Shown: in pieces, positions 5,854 to 6,796 of the stretch
Position numbering within the stretch: the stretch's first letter is position 1
How the letters are laid out: every line of letters starts with the position of its first letter
DNA from: Ramlibacter sp.
GTDB lineage: Bacteria; Pseudomonadota; Gammaproteobacteria; Burkholderiales; Burkholderiaceae_C
Assembly: GCA_025351615.1 (NCBI GenBank)
Contig: JANXVP010000172.1
Location: 1-6,796 of the forward strand
Length of the DNA: 6,796 nt
Reading direction: 5' to 3'
Translations under genes and position numbers: made by a program
The notes under the pieces: model-generated
Database searches by the model: none
What the model saw: only the letters and a program-made list of their open reading frames with translations
Told to the model about the DNA's origin: nothing

Positions 5854-6796
5854 TTACTGGTCGCCCTTGATGTTCGCCTGCTGCGCGATCTTGCGATACT
5901 TGTCGATTTCCGCGCTCTGAAAAGCCGCGAGCTCGGACGGCGAATTGCCGATGGCCTCGCTGCCCTGTTCCTTCATGCGCGCCTTGTAGTCGGCCGATTG
6001 CACGATGCGCGTAATTTCCGCCCTGAGCTTGTCGAGCACATCCTTCGGCGTCCCGGCCGGAGCCCACACCGCGTTCCACTGGCTGATGTCGAATCCGGGC
6101 AGGGTCTCGGCGAGAGCCGGCACGTTCGGGAGCAGTGGCATGCGCTTTTGCGTCGTCACCGCCAGGGCGCGCAACCTGCCAGCCTTCACGTGCTGCATCG
6201 CGGGCAGCAGCGTCACAAACCCGCTTTGTGCATGCCCCCCGAGGAGATCGATGATCAACGGGCCGGATCCCTTGTACGGCACGTGGACGATGTCGATCCT
6301 GGTCAGCATCTTCAGCTATTCGCCGGCGAACTGGTGCGGGGAACCGGCGCCGACCGAACCGAACGTCATCGATCCCGGCTTCGCCCTTGCGATCGCAATG
6401 TAATCCTTCAACGATGTGACGGGCACCGACGGATGCACGACCAGCGCCATCGGAGTGACAGTCGCCAGCGTGATCGGCGCAAAATCCCTCACCGGGTCGT
6501 ACGGCATCTTCGGAAAGAGCGCGACATTGAGCGCGACTTCTGCCGAGGCGCTGACCATCAGCGTATAACCGTCGGGGGGCGCCTTGGCAACGATGTCGGC
6601 GCCGATCATGCCGCTCGCGCCGCCGTGGTTCTCGATGATGACCGGCTGGCCCCAGCGCTCGCTGAGCATCTGCGCGATCGGCCGCGCGGTGATGTCGGCC
6701 CCGCCGCCCGGCGGGTACGGCACGATGATGCGAATCATCTTGTTCGGGTAGGTTTGCGAGTGGCCTACAGCGGAGAAGGCAAGGGCTGTGAGGGCC
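5854..6796 (-). pseudogene. Bug/TctC-family periplasmic substrate-binding protein, interrupted by an amber codon, 5' end outside the window
   Basis: Periplasmic solute receptor of the tripartite tricarboxylate transporter type (Bug/TctC family). The reading frame runs from the right edge through the end of a signal peptide (ALTALAFSAVGHSQTYP), then the mature start KMIRIIVPYPPGGGADITAR, ENHGGASGMIGADIVAK, PPDGYTLMVS, VHVPYKGSGP, VPALAETLPGFDISQWNAV and a normal C-terminus. The true start lies beyond base 6796; the ATG at 6738 is inside the mature domain. At 6316-6318 the frame has TAG, between FAGE and LKMLTRIDIVHV; both sides are in the same frame with no lost or gained bases, so this is a single nonsense codon at a place where relatives usually have a hydrophobic residue (TTG to TAG is one change). 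The product as written would lose over half its second lobe. It may be a recent pseudogene or a sequencing error. The ligand is unknown; an organic or aromatic acid is only a guess from the neighbourhood. Confidence 0.85.

Noticed and set aside
5854..6309. Two separate - strand genes (5854-6309 and 6316-6738) instead of one broken gene
   Set aside because: They are in the same frame, separated only by a TAG, and together make one continuous Bug/TctC domain. Neither ATG has a convincing ribosome site, and the frame continues into a signal peptide beyond 6738.
6316..6318. TAG read as pyrrolysine
   Set aside because: Bug/TctC receptors are not known to contain pyrrolysine, no pyl genes are seen, and a simple nonsense change or base-call error explains it.
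6005..6403. A 132-codon + strand open frame opposite the receptor gene
   Set aside because: The - strand translation on both sides of the amber codon has unmistakable Bug/TctC motifs, while the + strand product resembles no family.

Overview
The window is high-GC bacterial DNA carrying the core of an anaerobic aromatic-degradation operon: the ATP-dependent (class I) benzoyl-CoA reductase of the Thauera/Bcr subtype, with its product-processing hydratase and its ferredoxin. The dense GC-rich coding and the adjacent Bug/TctC-type periplasmic receptor, a family greatly expanded in Burkholderiales, suggest a facultatively anaerobic betaproteobacterium (denitrifying or metal-reducing, for example a Thauera/Azoarcus- or Rhodoferax-like lineage). 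That placement is inference; the sequence alone does not fix the genus.

Layout, left to right. Bases 1-82 are the 3' end of an upstream + strand gene, too short to identify. From 86 to 5842 six + strand genes run with almost no intergenic space: dch (cyclohexa-1,5-diene-1-carbonyl-CoA hydratase), bcrC, bcrB, bcrA, bcrD and a 2[4Fe-4S] ferredoxin. bcrC/bcrB and bcrA/bcrD overlap by ATGA; the other junctions are 3-18 bases and mostly carry clear Shine-Dalgarno sequences. This is one transcription unit whose promoter lies upstream of the window. From 5854 to the right edge, on the - strand and convergent with the operon, lies a tripartite-tricarboxylate-transporter-type substrate-binding protein gene (Bug/TctC family) interrupted by one in-frame amber codon at 6316-6318.

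How the genes work together (family knowledge): the reduced low-potential ferredoxin gives electrons to the BcrA/BcrD module, whose two ASKHA-fold subunits bind ATP and share a bridging [4Fe-4S] cluster. ATP hydrolysis drives electrons into the BcrB/BcrC module, which dearomatises benzoyl-CoA to cyclohexa-1,5-diene-1-carbonyl-CoA. Dch then adds water to give 6-hydroxycyclohex-1-ene-1-carbonyl-CoA. The next enzymes (Had dehydrogenase, Oah ring hydrolase) and a ferredoxin-reducing enzyme are not encoded here and would have to lie upstream or elsewhere.

No RNA gene, CRISPR array, insertion sequence or long repeat was seen. The main system is a known one. The less ordinary points are the asymmetry of the two ATPase subunits, an extra cysteine next to a cluster ligand in BcrD, and the amber-interrupted transporter receptor at the operon boundary.
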